Source of the DNA: a virus
Virus record (IMG/VR): IMGVR_UViG_3300013286_000725
Location: 41,824-105,823 of that record
Length of the DNA: 64,000 bases
Reading direction: 5' to 3' (one strand)
Below, piece by piece: positions 15,567 through 24,986 of this stretch. Position numbers and translations under genes: made by a program. Positions within the stretch are counted from its first letter, which is position 1. The number at the start of each line of letters is the position of its first letter. The notes under the pieces are model-generated. The model searched no databases, was not told where the DNA came from, and worked only from the letters and a program-made list of their open reading frames with translations.

Positions 15567-15595
15567 TTGACACCTCCTTCGGGAGGTGTTATAAT
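15567..15595 (+). promoter_or_regulatory. consensus sigma70 promoter whose spacer is a terminator-like hairpin
   Basis: TTGACA (15567-15572) and TATAAT (15590-15595) are exact consensus with a 17-bp spacer. ACACCTCC (15570-15577), loop TTCG, and GGAGGTGT (15582-15589) form a perfect 8-bp stem with a stable CUUCGG-type loop occupying the whole spacer. As RNA from the upstream gene it would be a strong hairpin followed by UUAUAAUAU, so it may attenuate MoxR transcripts while starting VWA transcripts. AAGGAG (15611-15616) serves the next ATG. Confidence 0.8.
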
Positions 15596-15621
15596 ATATA
15601 CTATAGCAAAAAGGAGCAATC

Positions 15622-16791
15622 ATGTCACATTTAGATCCCGTAATTGATAAAATTATTATAGCTCGTGTGGGCCTGCTACTGCGCCATCCATTCTTTGGTA
15701 ATATGGCAACCCGTCTTAAAATTGTAGACGGTTCTGATTGGCTTACTACTGCGGCAACTGATGGTCGACATTTGTTTTACAGCCGTCCTTTCTTTGAAAA
15801 ACTCACAGTCAAACAGGTAGAGTTTGTTGTTGCACACGAAATTCTGCATAATGTGTTTGAGCATATGCTTCGTGTGGAAGGCCGTGATCGTGCAATTTGG
15901 AATGCCGCGGCAGACTACAGTGTCAACGGCACATTGGTTCGTGACCGTATTGGTGAAGTGCCGCCAGATATCAAAATCTATCACGATACCAAACACTACG
16001 GCAAAAGTACAGAACAAGTGTACGACGAGATCTACGAGGACGAGGACGAGAAATCGTTGCAAGCTCTGGGTCAATTGCTGGACGATCACATTGATTGGGA
16101 GAAGGACGGTAAAGACGGACAGCCTAAGTACAGCAAAGAAGAGCTCAAACAAATTCGTGATGAGATCAAAGAAGCTACCATTGCGGCGGCACAGGCAGCT
16201 GGAGCAGGTAATACACCTGCAGAAATCCAACGCATGATCAAAGATCTTACTGAGCCTAAAATGAATTGGCGCGAGATCCTGCGTCAGCAAATTCAAAGTA
16301 CAATTAAGAATGACTATACATTTATGCGTCCTAACCGTAAGGGCTGGCACATGAACGCTATTCTTCCAGGTACTAACTATGACGAGACCATTGATATTTG
16401 TGTAGCCATTGACATGTCAGGATCAATTAGCGATAGTCAAGCTAAAGACTTTATCAGTGAGATTAAAGGCATTATGGACGAGTACAAAGAGTACAAGATC
16501 AAAGTATGGTGCTTTGATACTAAAGTCTACAATGAACAAGACTATGACAGCTACGGCGAAGATATTTCAGACTACGAAGTTATGGGTGGTGGTGGCACTG
16601 AATTTGATGCCAACTGGGATTACATGAAGAAACATGATATTCAACCTAAGAAGTTTATCATGTTTACAGACGGTTATCCCTGGGGCTCATGGGGTGATGA
16701 AAACTACTGTGATACAGTGTTCATTATCCATGGCAACGACAAAATTGTTCCACCGTTTGGTACTCATGCCTATTACGAAGAAGCCAAGTAA
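15622..16791 (+). CDS. VWA domain protein with metallopeptidase-like N-terminus
   Basis: 389 residues. The N-terminal part has AHEILHNVFEH near residue 72, an HExxH zinc-site motif as in putative metallopeptidases of the DUF2201 type. The C-terminal part is a von Willebrand A domain with the metal-ion site DMSGSIS near 263, a GGGGTEF segment near 316 and FTDG near 347. The middle (about 140-210) is highly charged and helical. This pairs with the MoxR ATPase upstream, as in bacterial MoxR-VWA modules where the VWA protein selects the target. Its own promoter lies in the intergenic hairpin. The function in the phage is unknown. Confidence 0.82.
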   Translation: MSHLDPVIDKIIIARVGLLLRHPFFGNMATRLKIVDGSDWLTTAATDGRHLFYSRPFFEKLTVKQVEFVVAHEILHNVFEHMLRVEGRDRAIWNAAADYSVNGTLVRDRIGEVPPDIKIYHDTKHYGKSTEQVYDEIYEDEDEKSLQALGQLLDDHIDWEKDGKDGQPKYSKEELKQIRDEIKEATIAAAQAAGAGNTPAEIQRMIKDLTEPKMNWREILRQQIQSTIKNDYTFMRPNRKGWHMNAILPGTNYDETIDICVAIDMSGSISDSQAKDFISEIKGIMDEYKEYKIKVWCFDTKVYNEQDYDSYGEDISDYEVMGGGGTEFDANWDYMKKHDIQPKKFIMFTDGYPWGSWGDENYCDTVFIIHGNDKIVPPFGTHAYYEEAK

Positions 16792-17069
16792 TGGCTCTTA
16801 AGAACGGTAAGGTAAACGCTCTTAATGCGCTGGATTTGAGAAAGGTTTCTTTTCCAGCGCATCATTTTCACTATGCACTATTAGACAAGTATAGTCCTTC
16901 ATACTTAAAACAGATAGATACATGGATTTACCATAATCTTAATAGTCGCTACTACGCAGGACAAGCTATTGATCTAATAGACAATACTATTGTTTTTGTA
17001 ACAAAAATTGGATTTGAACAAGAAAAAGAACTTAGTTTCTTCAAACTTGCGTGTCCACATTTAACATAA
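16791..17069 (+). CDS. small conserved hypothetical protein
   Basis: 92 residues. Start overlaps the VWA stop by one base (TAATG). Contains an aromatic, His-rich segment (FPAHHFHYALLDKYSPSYL) near residue 20 and ends FKLACPHLT. No motif assigned. Coupling suggests it belongs with the MoxR-VWA unit. Confidence 0.55.
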   Translation: MALKNGKVNALNALDLRKVSFPAHHFHYALLDKYSPSYLKQIDTWIYHNLNSRYYAGQAIDLIDNTIVFVTKIGFEQEKELSFFKLACPHLT

Positions 17070-17111
17070 CAGATAATTAATATACATATATAATTTTTTA
17101 AGGAGACTTAT

Positions 17112-17354
17112 ATGGCCGATGAAAATCAACAAACAGCAGAAAACGCACCCGCACAAGACAACGGTGATTTGACAATTAATGATCTTAACGCAATGAAACA
17201 AATCATTGATGTTGCCAGCTCACGCGGAGCCTTTAAACCAGGTGAAATGGTAGCAGTGGGACAGACCTATAACAAATTAGCCACATTTTTAGAAAATGTA
17301 GCAAAACAATCACAACAAACCGCACCCGCTACAGCGCCTGCTCAAGGAGCATAA
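17112..17354 (+). CDS. small acidic conserved phage protein
   Basis: 80 residues with disordered Ala/Gln/Pro-rich ends and a central helical segment (LTINDLNAMKQIIDVASSRG, FKPGEMVAVGQTYNKLATFL). AAGGAGA lies upstream. An AT-rich stretch with TATAAT at 17089-17094 could be a -10 box, but no good -35 box is at the right distance. Function unknown; it looks like a small conserved T4-like phage protein. Confidence 0.65.
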   Translation: MADENQQTAENAPAQDNGDLTINDLNAMKQIIDVASSRGAFKPGEMVAVGQTYNKLATFLENVAKQSQQTAPATAPAQGA

Positions 17355-17355
17355 T

Positions 17356-18027
17356 ATGTCCGAACTAAAACATGTAGGCAGGATGAAAAATACAGGGCGT
17401 AAATGTCTTGTTGTTTTTCGTACCCTGCCAGGCGATGCATTTAGTTGTTTAATTATTCCAACAGAATCATTGCCCGATAGCTATCATGATTCACTTATCA
17501 GTCTAGTAGAATCTAATGCCGCTCAATCGACTAACGAATTTAGTGAAGTCTTGGCCCGTGCTGTATTTTCAGACGGATCCACTATGTTGCCAACTTTGCA
17601 TGTCAAAGGTTATTTGAGTAAAGTAGCCACTGACGAAGTAGAGATGACACCTAATAATCAAGCAAGTGTATTGTTAAGTGATCTTAATCAACTGATTGCA
17701 GAACAACAAGGTGTTAGTGTTCAAGATTTGGCTATTAAATCTTCGCAACCTGATCCTAATGTTGAGATTAAAGAAGTTGCCAGTGCTAAGGATATCAGTC
17801 CCAAAACTGGTAATACTGATCCATTAATAGATCAAGTGGAAGACTTTGGTCGCACAACCAGTGCAAGTGTTAATCAAGAAACGCCAGTTACTAAATTTGA
17901 TACTCCCGAAGCTGAAGCCAAATACTATCGTAGTCAGGCAGATCGATTGGCCAAGCAGGCAGCAGAAATGCGCCGCAAAGCCGAAGAAGTCTTTCCTACT
18001 AAAAAGAAAACTACTAGCGTATTGTGA
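17356..18027 (+). CDS. conserved phage protein with helical Lys/Arg-rich tail
   Basis: 223 residues in two parts: residues 1-115 form a compact domain (GRKCLVVFRTLPGDAFSCLI, EFSEVLARAVFSDGS), and 115-223 is a linker rich in Ser, Asp and Val followed by a long charged helix (AEAKYYRSQADRLAKQAAEM) likely to be a coiled coil. No catalytic motif. Overlaps the next gene by four bases. A role as a structural or replication-associated protein is possible; not assigned. Confidence 0.65.
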   Translation: MSELKHVGRMKNTGRKCLVVFRTLPGDAFSCLIIPTESLPDSYHDSLISLVESNAAQSTNEFSEVLARAVFSDGSTMLPTLHVKGYLSKVATDEVEMTPNNQASVLLSDLNQLIAEQQGVSVQDLAIKSSQPDPNVEIKEVASAKDISPKTGNTDPLIDQVEDFGRTTSASVNQETPVTKFDTPEAEAKYYRSQADRLAKQAAEMRRKAEEVFPTKKKTTSVL

Positions 18028-18344
18028 CCCCGGGGAGAGTTTTCCCTAAAGATGTAGTTGAACACTGGCCCGAGGTATTTGGGGAAATCACACTCAATGT
18101 GATCCCCCTCAAATATCTTGATTCAATTACTGTAACTTTTAAAAATAAAAAGATTTGGGAAATCAAAGTTAGCGACCAGCAAGCTCAAGAAAATTGGGAA
18201 TCATTTGAAATGAATCTCAAAGAGATGCTGAGTTCTTACGAAAGTGAGATCGACAATGTTGACTTTAAATTAGATACAGAGCGTGTCAAAAAAGACATGA
18301 TTAAAAATACCAATAATTTTTTACGAAAGAAAAAATTAAAATGA
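18024..18344 (+). CDS. conserved phage protein (MTPGRVFPKDVVEHWPEVF type)
   Basis: 106 residues from a GTG start that overlaps the previous stop. The N-terminal TPGRVFPKDVVEHWPEVFGE block is a pattern I associate with a conserved protein of T4-like aquatic phages of unknown role. A beta-rich middle (NVIPLKYLDSITVTFKNKK) and a basic C-terminus follow. Overlaps thyX by four bases. Confidence 0.65.
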   Translation: MTPGRVFPKDVVEHWPEVFGEITLNVIPLKYLDSITVTFKNKKIWEIKVSDQQAQENWESFEMNLKEMLSSYESEIDNVDFKLDTERVKKDMIKNTNNFLRKKKLK

Positions 18345-19003
18345 ATGTTAAATTGTTATCCTATTCACAACCAACAGCTGAATTTGCATCCTTGGGCATT
18401 GCAGATGCACAAGAACTCATTGCGTATTGCGCCCGTGTCAGCAATCCCAGCAATCAGCTCAATACAGAAACAAGCGAAAAACTCATACGATACCTCATCA
18501 AACACCAACACTGGAGCCCTCTTGAAATGGTTTCGGCTTGTATTGAAATTACTACTACTAGAGATATTGCTAGACAGATACTTCGACATCGTAGTTTCAG
18601 CTTTCAAGAGTTCAGTCAACGCTATGCTGATCCAACAAAGGATCTAGACTTTGTTACCCGAGAAGCTAGACTGCAAGACACAAAGAATCGACAAAACAGC
18701 GTAGAAACATCTGATGCAGAGTTAACTGCTTGGTGGGATGCACAACAAAAGTTTGTGATTGAGAATGTACAAAGAATCTATACAGAAGCAATTGAACGAG
18801 GCATAGCCAAAGAGCAGGCTCGTGCAGTATTACCGGAAGGACTTATTGAAAGTCGGTTATACATGAACGGTACACTGCGTAGCTGGATACACTATATTGA
18901 CTTGCGGTCAGCTAACGGAACACAACTAGAGCATCAAGAAATTGCCCTAGCCTGTGCCAAAGTTATTGCAGAGATATTTCCTCTAGCTGACCTTCTAGAA
19001 TAA
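18341..19003 (+). CDS. thyX: flavin-dependent thymidylate synthase
   Basis: Makes dTMP from dUMP using methylene-tetrahydrofolate, FAD and NADPH. The ThyX signature RHRxxSxxxxSxR is intact as RHRSFSFQEFSQR near residue 82. The C-terminal RSWIHYIDLRSANGTQLEHQ block matches the dUMP-binding end of the family. 220 residues is normal. Last gene of the rightward nucleotide-metabolism region, followed by a strong terminator. Confidence 0.95.
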   Translation: MNVKLLSYSQPTAEFASLGIADAQELIAYCARVSNPSNQLNTETSEKLIRYLIKHQHWSPLEMVSACIEITTTRDIARQILRHRSFSFQEFSQRYADPTKDLDFVTREARLQDTKNRQNSVETSDAELTAWWDAQQKFVIENVQRIYTEAIERGIAKEQARAVLPEGLIESRLYMNGTLRSWIHYIDLRSANGTQLEHQEIALACAKVIAEIFPLADLLE

Positions 19004-19022
19004 TCAAATTTATATATGGAAT

Positions 19023-19049
19023 AAAAATAGGCCTCTAAGGCCTATTTTT
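19023..19049. terminator. bidirectional intrinsic terminator
   Basis: AAAAATAGGCCT (19023-19034), loop CTA, AGGCCTATTTTT (19038-19049): a perfect 12-bp stem with A and T tracts on either side, so it works on both strands. It separates thyX from the convergent tail operon and overlaps the stop codon of the adhesin gene (19049-19051). Confidence 0.9.
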
Positions 19050-22000
19050 TAATAGCCGTTGCCGGTGGCTTGGTCTTGTCGCACATTAAGATATAATGGT
19101 TTATCACCAATGGCCATTGTAAAGTTACCGTATCCCAGCTGCAGGTTAGTTCTAGCTTGTATAGTATGTGTACCGTTTTGTAATGATGATAACTGTCGAC
19201 CATCAACACCGGCAATGGTTCCGCCAGGTGAGGCAAAATCTAATCCAGGGCCATGGCCGTATTTAGCACCATAGTCTAATGTAACACCGCTAGGATAACC
19301 ACTTATGGTTACAGTAAATTCTACTACATATGAATAGGCTGTATCTATAGTTTGATATTGATCAAATGTAATTGTTGGTATATCAGCTGTTACTACCATA
19401 AGAGCGCTGGTTTCTTTGCCAGTTGACGGCCATTTTATCCATAGATAATAAGTGCCAGCGGTTGCGCCTTGAAATGCGTTGGGTTTTTCCCAGGTAGTGT
19501 ATCCGCTTTGTGGTGGAGGGCCAACAAAACCAGTACCGTCAATATTAAGTGTATACGCTGGCTGGTAGACTGGAACAGTGTAAGGGGCAGCAATTGCAAA
19601 TATAAATGTTTCTCCTGGGATTCCGCTGACTCTGATCAATGTTCCAGTACTAGCAGAAAAAGTACTAGGACTTACATATACTGTTTGAGGGTAATTGCTA
19701 GTAACAACCGTAGACTCTGCATTACCTGGAAGATTAAACTCAAAAACACTTGAACCGCCACTACCACTTGCTGTCACTTGAATTTTGATATGATTACCCA
19801 AGGCAGCCGGTAACAATGTTCCATAGACTGCTTGATATCCAGGTCCAAATGTGCCATCGAGACTCACAGTATTGGCCGGAATTACTACAGTTGTTGCATT
19901 AATTGAAGCGTTGGTAATATTGAGATAAAGTACAAAATTATCGCCAACATTGCTATAATTTCCGCCAATACTGTATTGACTAAAGGTCGGTTTAGGTAGT
20001 ACAGGTGCTGCTGGCAGGCTAAAATAGAAATATCCAGTTCCAGTCTGACCGTAACTATCAGTCACCGTGATTGTGCCGGTATACTGCTGGCCGTAGGGCA
20101 TACTGCCGTCTGTAGTCATTAAGAAATAATGATTGTTATCAGGTATTCCTGTTTTGGGTCTGCCAAGGTAGGTATTTTGTATTGAGTATTGTGAGAACAG
20201 TACATCTGGATATCCGTTCAACACGGCACTGATACTGGTAAGAGCAGTCACTCCGGGTTGTGTTCCGTTAGTAGCGACTTTTATTGTGCTTGTATGGAAT
20301 GTGATTGCATTGGTTGCATTAGGAGTAAGTTGGCTGCTGAAACTGTTAGGTTTTCCTGAGAATGGTGCTTTAAAAATCTGAGTGTTGTCTTGTAGACCCA
20401 CACTGTCTATAGTCAATGCCGGAATAGCCACAGTATAACTCAATGTCAACACTTTGCCATTGGTAAAAGTAGCAGTGTATTGGTAAAATCCGTCTGCCGA
20501 ACAAACACCTAAATAGCCGCCAGTTTGGGATCCTATTAGATCAAAACTGATTGCTGAGCCGGCATAAATGCCGGTGGTTTGAGTACTTAAAGATATAGTC
20601 TTTCCACTGCCATATCTGGTATCTTGAGGACTACTAATAACCACATTGGTATTAGGGGCACCTTTAATAGAGAAATTTATAGGCTGTGCTCGATAAAAGG
20701 GACCGCCGTTGGCTGTGCCAACAAAACTACCTAGAGGCAGAACATCTATACCCGGTCCGTCAGTACCCCATGGGTTGCTGGTAAAAAACTGATAGTCAAT
20801 GTTTTGAACAGTTACATTAACTGTGTTAGATGTAATTGTTCCTTCGTAGGGGCGATCATACCATAACGATGCTGTTGCACTAAATGATAATCCGTTGGTA
20901 TCTCCTGAAGCGGTTGTATATGTAGTGGTGTAAGTTCCAGAACCTGTCATGTCAAGGCCGTTTTGACCATACCCAGTACTGCCCAACCCTCTATTGACGC
21001 CACCGCTGATTCTGTCTATGCTAAGTGTTAGAGCGTCGGTTACTCCAGTCACAGTAATTGTTAAAACATCCCCTACTCCAACAGTGCCGCTAGGACTTAC
21101 TGATATTGTTCCGGGATTGGCTTTAAAGAAAGCCTTTGCCGATATATCCGCCGGAATGGCTGTAACACTATATCCCGCTACCGATGAAATACTGTTGATG
21201 TGGCCGCTCCAAGTAATTCGACGACCAGCTTGGCCGCCAGTGAAAAAGGTAGCACTAGATCCGCCAACAATTTGACCGTTTGCATTTGCAGTAAATGAAA
21301 AAGATGTTGAACCATTACTTACACCCAATGTATCACCGCTGAAAGTACCAGTTCCCGATACTATTGCACCAGGGGGTAGATTTGCTATTGTAGTTCCAAC
21401 TTCGTATCCCCATTTTGTTGTTATACTATTTCCTGCTACTGCTGTGGCGCTAGGGCCAAGAGTCCAAACCCATGTTGGGGTTTTTGCAACTATAGTGTTA
21501 GCAGGTACTGTCACTGCACTGCTGTTAAATGATGTATAACCAGTTCTACTGACACTTAATGACACTGTGGTAGCAGGGTTACCACTAAGCACTTTACCTG
21601 TAAAAGTGCCGCTGTTGGCGCCGAAGAAATCAACCCTTGCTTGACTGCCGCTGGTAATGGTGCCGGTGTTGCTAGGTACGCTCAACCCTTGTGAGTACGG
21701 TGCGGTGCCGAAGGTCCAGCTGATCAAGCTGTTATATGTGTCGCCTAAAATTATAAATCCTTGATAAACTCCTGTTCCGGCTGTGTTAATAGTAAATGAA
21801 ACCAAATTGTCAGCACCCACTGTTGGGCCAGTTACTGATATAGTGGGCTTTCCTACGACATTGGTGTAGGTTATTTTTTGATTTAATGTCAGAGGTGGGC
21901 TAGATGCGTCTGTTACATATATACCGTATGACACCGTACCTGTCTGTGTTGGCGTATACGAAAATTGATTAGAGCCACCAGAAGAAAGTGGACCTGTTAC

Positions 22001-24976
22001 ACCAACAGGTGTTATAGTTTGAGAAGGTGAGTAAGAATATGGCGGTGTACCCCCACTGGCAGTGAAGATTTCCAAGTACGGTGTATCAACGGTGATGGTG
22101 GCGGTGATGTTTGTAGGACTTAGTGTCAGGGGCGCCAGAGCCGTTGATACAGTATAAGCCATTGAAGGACTTGTAGCAGAAACACCATATGGGTTAATAA
22201 TAGTTATTGTAAACGATCCACTACCAACAGTTGTTGGGGTGAATGAAAAGGTGCCGGTAATACTGCCGCCGGTACCAGTACCAGTTAATGGCGTAGCACC
22301 TGGAGCAGTAGTTGTTATACTTCTAGTAGTTCCTGGATAATTGGCCTCCCAGTAAACTGAAATAGATTTGCCACTAGTAACCGTTCCTGATGCCGGTGTG
22401 AGCGTTGGGCTTGACACCGATGGCGGAAAAATATTCATCGCTGTGACGGCCGGTGGACTTTCTCCACTACCGTCTGTTAGATATCCTCTCAAAGCTACAG
22501 TGGTAGAGGTGCCGCTTGTAGGTGCTGTGATAGTATAACCTGTACCGGTAGCGTTTTGTGCAGGCCATTGGGTAGCTGATTGCACTCCATTTACTGATAC
22601 TTTTACATAGCTGGCATTGGTGCTGGTCCAATTTACAGCAATATTAGTTTCACCGGCAAAGGCGCCGTTGTTACCTAGGACAGTAGTAATGCTAATACTA
22701 TCAACAGTAACGGCCGCTTGGGATGCCATGGTGTAGGTACCCAGTCCAGGACTCACTGATACCGTAGGTACTTGAGTGCTGGTAGGAGTTCCGATGACAA
22801 TTGTACCTTGCGTAGTTCCTCTTGCGCCGGCTGTGCTAATAGCTGCCGATGATTGAGTTTGTGTTGCACCTGTGGTTGGAAAAGTCAATGTTATTGGGCT
22901 ACCAGTAACGCTGGCTAAACTGCCTGTACCAGTATAGGGTACTGAAACTGTGATTGCTCCACTGACTGCGCTGGCAGGTACATCTAGTGTCCCTTGTACA
23001 ATTGCCTTGGTACTGTCTTTATAGGCACCACTGGTGTTGGGACTAAAGCTGATTGTGGCAGTTGTTGGCACTCTAGTAATCGTCATTGCAGTGGTTTGTG
23101 GACTGCTAGGACTTGTTGCTCCACTGAATGACACTGTGATATTTCCAGATGCTGAGTTGCCGCTAGCAAGATTAATTGAAACTGATAAATCTGTTAATCC
23201 GCTTACTTGAAAACTGGGAACTGTAGCAGCGGTTATAAGATTGCCGGTGCCCAAAGCGTAACCATTGACAATTACACCTGTTGGAAATACTATCGAGCTG
23301 ACTGTAACTGCGCCACCAGTACTGTTAAAGGTCCAGGTAACAACCGAACCGTTAGTACCTTTTTGTGTCATTGTGGTAGCTGTAACCCGTGCATTGTTAT
23401 CTGCAGGAAGTAGGTATGCAATAGGTGCATATCCACTCAGCGTAATACTTGCGGCGGAACTCATGTCAAATGTCAACGGACTGGTCGCTGTGGTTAATCC
23501 CGAACTAGTTCCCGGAGTGATAGTTATTCTACCTGCGCCTGTAGCACTGGCACCGCTCTGAGTAGCAATCTGTGTGGCCACGCCTTGAGCAAATGTAAAT
23601 GTATAGTTTCCTGCTGATATTCCGTTAATGGTACTGGTAAACGGCACTGTGACAGTTGTACTGGTAACTGCAGGATTGTTCAATACAGCAGTGACCGTAA
23701 ATCCGCTCTGATATGCGCCACTTGGAGTACTGATAGTTACCGTGTAGGTTGTTGGAGCAGATAAGCTGGTATCGTTAACTGTGATCTGACTGCTGGTTGC
23801 CAACAGTGTTCCGCTAGCCGAGACTGAGTGTATTTCAACACTGAAACTACTAGAGCCGTCAGTGGTGGCATTGGCAAATACTGTTCTTGTCAATGTTCCT
23901 GTGTTATTGTTGATGGTAACAGTGCCACTGTTTTGACTATCGCTAAACCGCTGGGCTGTCTTTGGAAATGTTGAACTTGGTGACAAGATCCAATATAGAA
24001 TTGTGCCGTTTGGAATGTTGGTACCTGTAACTGTAAAGGTCACAGTGTCACCTTCGTTCATCGAAGTCTTATCAGGTGTAATTGAGTAGTTACTTGACAC
24101 CACAGCGCCGCCGGCAAATCCTGATTGTGTTGCACTTGGTGCTGACAAACTGAATGCACCTGTTGGAGTAGATGCTTTGATTGTACTAGTAACTGTTGCG
24201 TCAACATTATCGTCTGGCGGGCCAACTGCATCATCTGCAAAGTTGACGGTCAGTGTTAACACACTGGGTGTTGTTGCGTTATCCACACGAGCTGATAATT
24301 TATAATAATTGTTGGCGTATGCACCGGTACTGTAGGTCTTGACTATTTGTGTGTCGACGGTACCTAAACTATAAAAAGTTGAATAGTCAATAGCAACTTC
24401 GCCTAGACCGGATAATAAGATAGTCCAGCTGGTATCCTTAGCAGTGGCAGTGCCGCCACTGGTACTAGCACTTGCACGGATTTTTCCGCCTGCGTTAAAG
24501 AAATATCTTGCGGCACTATTTGACCCAAATGTAACTGTTACAGTCTGTGTTAATATGTTATTCCAAGGCTGACTTGAGGTGCCAGATACCAAAGTACTGT
24601 CTGCCAGTTGATTAGCGCCAACTGAGAATTTATTTGTGGTGATGCTGTCGGCCATATAGTTAAATTGGCCTCGGATTGATTCGCTTATTGTGGTAACACC
24701 GCTTACTACATTTATCAAATTTGATCCGCTGTAGGAACTGGTTTCAAGACTAGTGCCCAGAGTGCCGCCTGTTTGATGTGTATAGGCTTTGGCAATATCA
24801 GCTCGTAAAGCAATGTATTCTGCTGCCGATATCGTATTACCGGTGACTACAGACGGGCTAGTAATCGTTTGGCCGTAGCCGCTCTGGCCGCTACCTGCGC
24901 CAAGTACTAGATCAACTTTTTGTTTTATAGTTGAATAGTCACCAGATTCTATTTTTTGACCAACACCTGCTGCCAT
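19049..24976 (-). CDS. giant Ig-like-domain tail adhesin
   Basis: 1975 residues, the last gene of the tail operon. The first 200 or so residues (VGQKIESGDYSTIKQKVDLV, GYGQTITSPSV) resemble the virion-attachment domain of T4-like marine phage structural proteins. The rest is a series of beta-sandwich modules rich in Ser, Thr, Gly and Val, with recurring phrases such as SMNEGDTVTFTVTG, GAYQSGFTVTAV and SVGAGDVLTITV-type strands, typical of bacterial and phage Ig-like repeats. No enzymatic domain, signal peptide or coiled coil stands out. Expected to extend from the baseplate or tail and bind the host or environmental polysaccharide. Confidence 0.78.
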   Translation of the reverse strand: MAAGVGQKIESGDYSTIKQKVDLVLGAGSGQSGYGQTITSPSVVTGNTISAAEYIALRADIAKAYTHQTGGTLGTSLETSSYSGSNLINVVSGVTTISESIRGQFNYMADSITTNKFSVGANQLADSTLVSGTSSQPWNNILTQTVTVTFGSNSAARYFFNAGGKIRASASTSGGTATAKDTSWTILLSGLGEVAIDYSTFYSLGTVDTQIVKTYSTGAYANNYYKLSARVDNATTPSVLTLTVNFADDAVGPPDDNVDATVTSTIKASTPTGAFSLSAPSATQSGFAGGAVVSSNYSITPDKTSMNEGDTVTFTVTGTNIPNGTILYWILSPSSTFPKTAQRFSDSQNSGTVTINNNTGTLTRTVFANATTDGSSSFSVEIHSVSASGTLLATSSQITVNDTSLSAPTTYTVTISTPSGAYQSGFTVTAVLNNPAVTSTTVTVPFTSTINGISAGNYTFTFAQGVATQIATQSGASATGAGRITITPGTSSGLTTATSPLTFDMSSAASITLSGYAPIAYLLPADNNARVTATTMTQKGTNGSVVTWTFNSTGGAVTVSSIVFPTGVIVNGYALGTGNLITAATVPSFQVSGLTDLSVSINLASGNSASGNITVSFSGATSPSSPQTTAMTITRVPTTATISFSPNTSGAYKDSTKAIVQGTLDVPASAVSGAITVSVPYTGTGSLASVTGSPITLTFPTTGATQTQSSAAISTAGARGTTQGTIVIGTPTSTQVPTVSVSPGLGTYTMASQAAVTVDSISITTVLGNNGAFAGETNIAVNWTSTNASYVKVSVNGVQSATQWPAQNATGTGYTITAPTSGTSTTVALRGYLTDGSGESPPAVTAMNIFPPSVSSPTLTPASGTVTSGKSISVYWEANYPGTTRSITTTAPGATPLTGTGTGGSITGTFSFTPTTVGSGSFTITIINPYGVSATSPSMAYTVSTALAPLTLSPTNITATITVDTPYLEIFTASGGTPPYSYSPSQTITPVGVTGPLSSGGSNQFSYTPTQTGTVSYGIYVTDASSPPLTLNQKITYTNVVGKPTISVTGPTVGADNLVSFTINTAGTGVYQGFIILGDTYNSLISWTFGTAPYSQGLSVPSNTGTITSGSQARVDFFGANSGTFTGKVLSGNPATTVSLSVSRTGYTSFNSSAVTVPANTIVAKTPTWVWTLGPSATAVAGNSITTKWGYEVGTTIANLPPGAIVSGTGTFSGDTLGVSNGSTSFSFTANANGQIVGGSSATFFTGGQAGRRITWSGHINSISSVAGYSVTAIPADISAKAFFKANPGTISVSPSGTVGVGDVLTITVTGVTDALTLSIDRISGGVNRGLGSTGYGQNGLDMTGSGTYTTTYTTASGDTNGLSFSATASLWYDRPYEGTITSNTVNVTVQNIDYQFFTSNPWGTDGPGIDVLPLGSFVGTANGGPFYRAQPINFSIKGAPNTNVVISSPQDTRYGSGKTISLSTQTTGIYAGSAISFDLIGSQTGGYLGVCSADGFYQYTATFTNGKVLTLSYTVAIPALTIDSVGLQDNTQIFKAPFSGKPNSFSSQLTPNATNAITFHTSTIKVATNGTQPGVTALTSISAVLNGYPDVLFSQYSIQNTYLGRPKTGIPDNNHYFLMTTDGSMPYGQQYTGTITVTDSYGQTGTGYFYFSLPAAPVLPKPTFSQYSIGGNYSNVGDNFVLYLNITNASINATTVVIPANTVSLDGTFGPGYQAVYGTLLPAALGNHIKIQVTASGSGGSSVFEFNLPGNAESTVVTSNYPQTVYVSPSTFSASTGTLIRVSGIPGETFIFAIAAPYTVPVYQPAYTLNIDGTGFVGPPPQSGYTTWEKPNAFQGATAGTYYLWIKWPSTGKETSALMVVTADIPTITFDQYQTIDTAYSYVVEFTVTISGYPSGVTLDYGAKYGHGPGLDFASPGGTIAGVDGRQLSSLQNGTHTIQARTNLQLGYGNFTMAIGDKPLYLNVRQDQATGNGY

Positions 24977-24986
24977 TTTATGTCCT

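Noticed and set aside
15676-16350. 224-codon minus-strand ORF inside the VWA gene
   Set aside because: The plus strand has clear HExxH and VWA motifs, and the reverse frame reads as low-complexity Leu/Phe/Cys-rich shadow.
14460-16791. Annotation as CobS/CobT cobaltochelatase
   Set aside because: The fold is shared, but other cobalamin genes are absent, and the VWA protein has an HExxH N-terminus unlike CobT.
17061-17094. Promoter upstream of the 80-residue gene (TTAACA ... TATAAT)
   Set aside because: The boxes are 22 bp apart; the other spacing gives 14 bp. Not convincing without transcript data.
19049-24976. Tandem DNA repeats or CRISPR-like array in the adhesin gene
   Set aside because: The similarity is between protein modules of Ser/Thr/Gly/Val-rich composition; no regularly spaced identical DNA repeats were seen.
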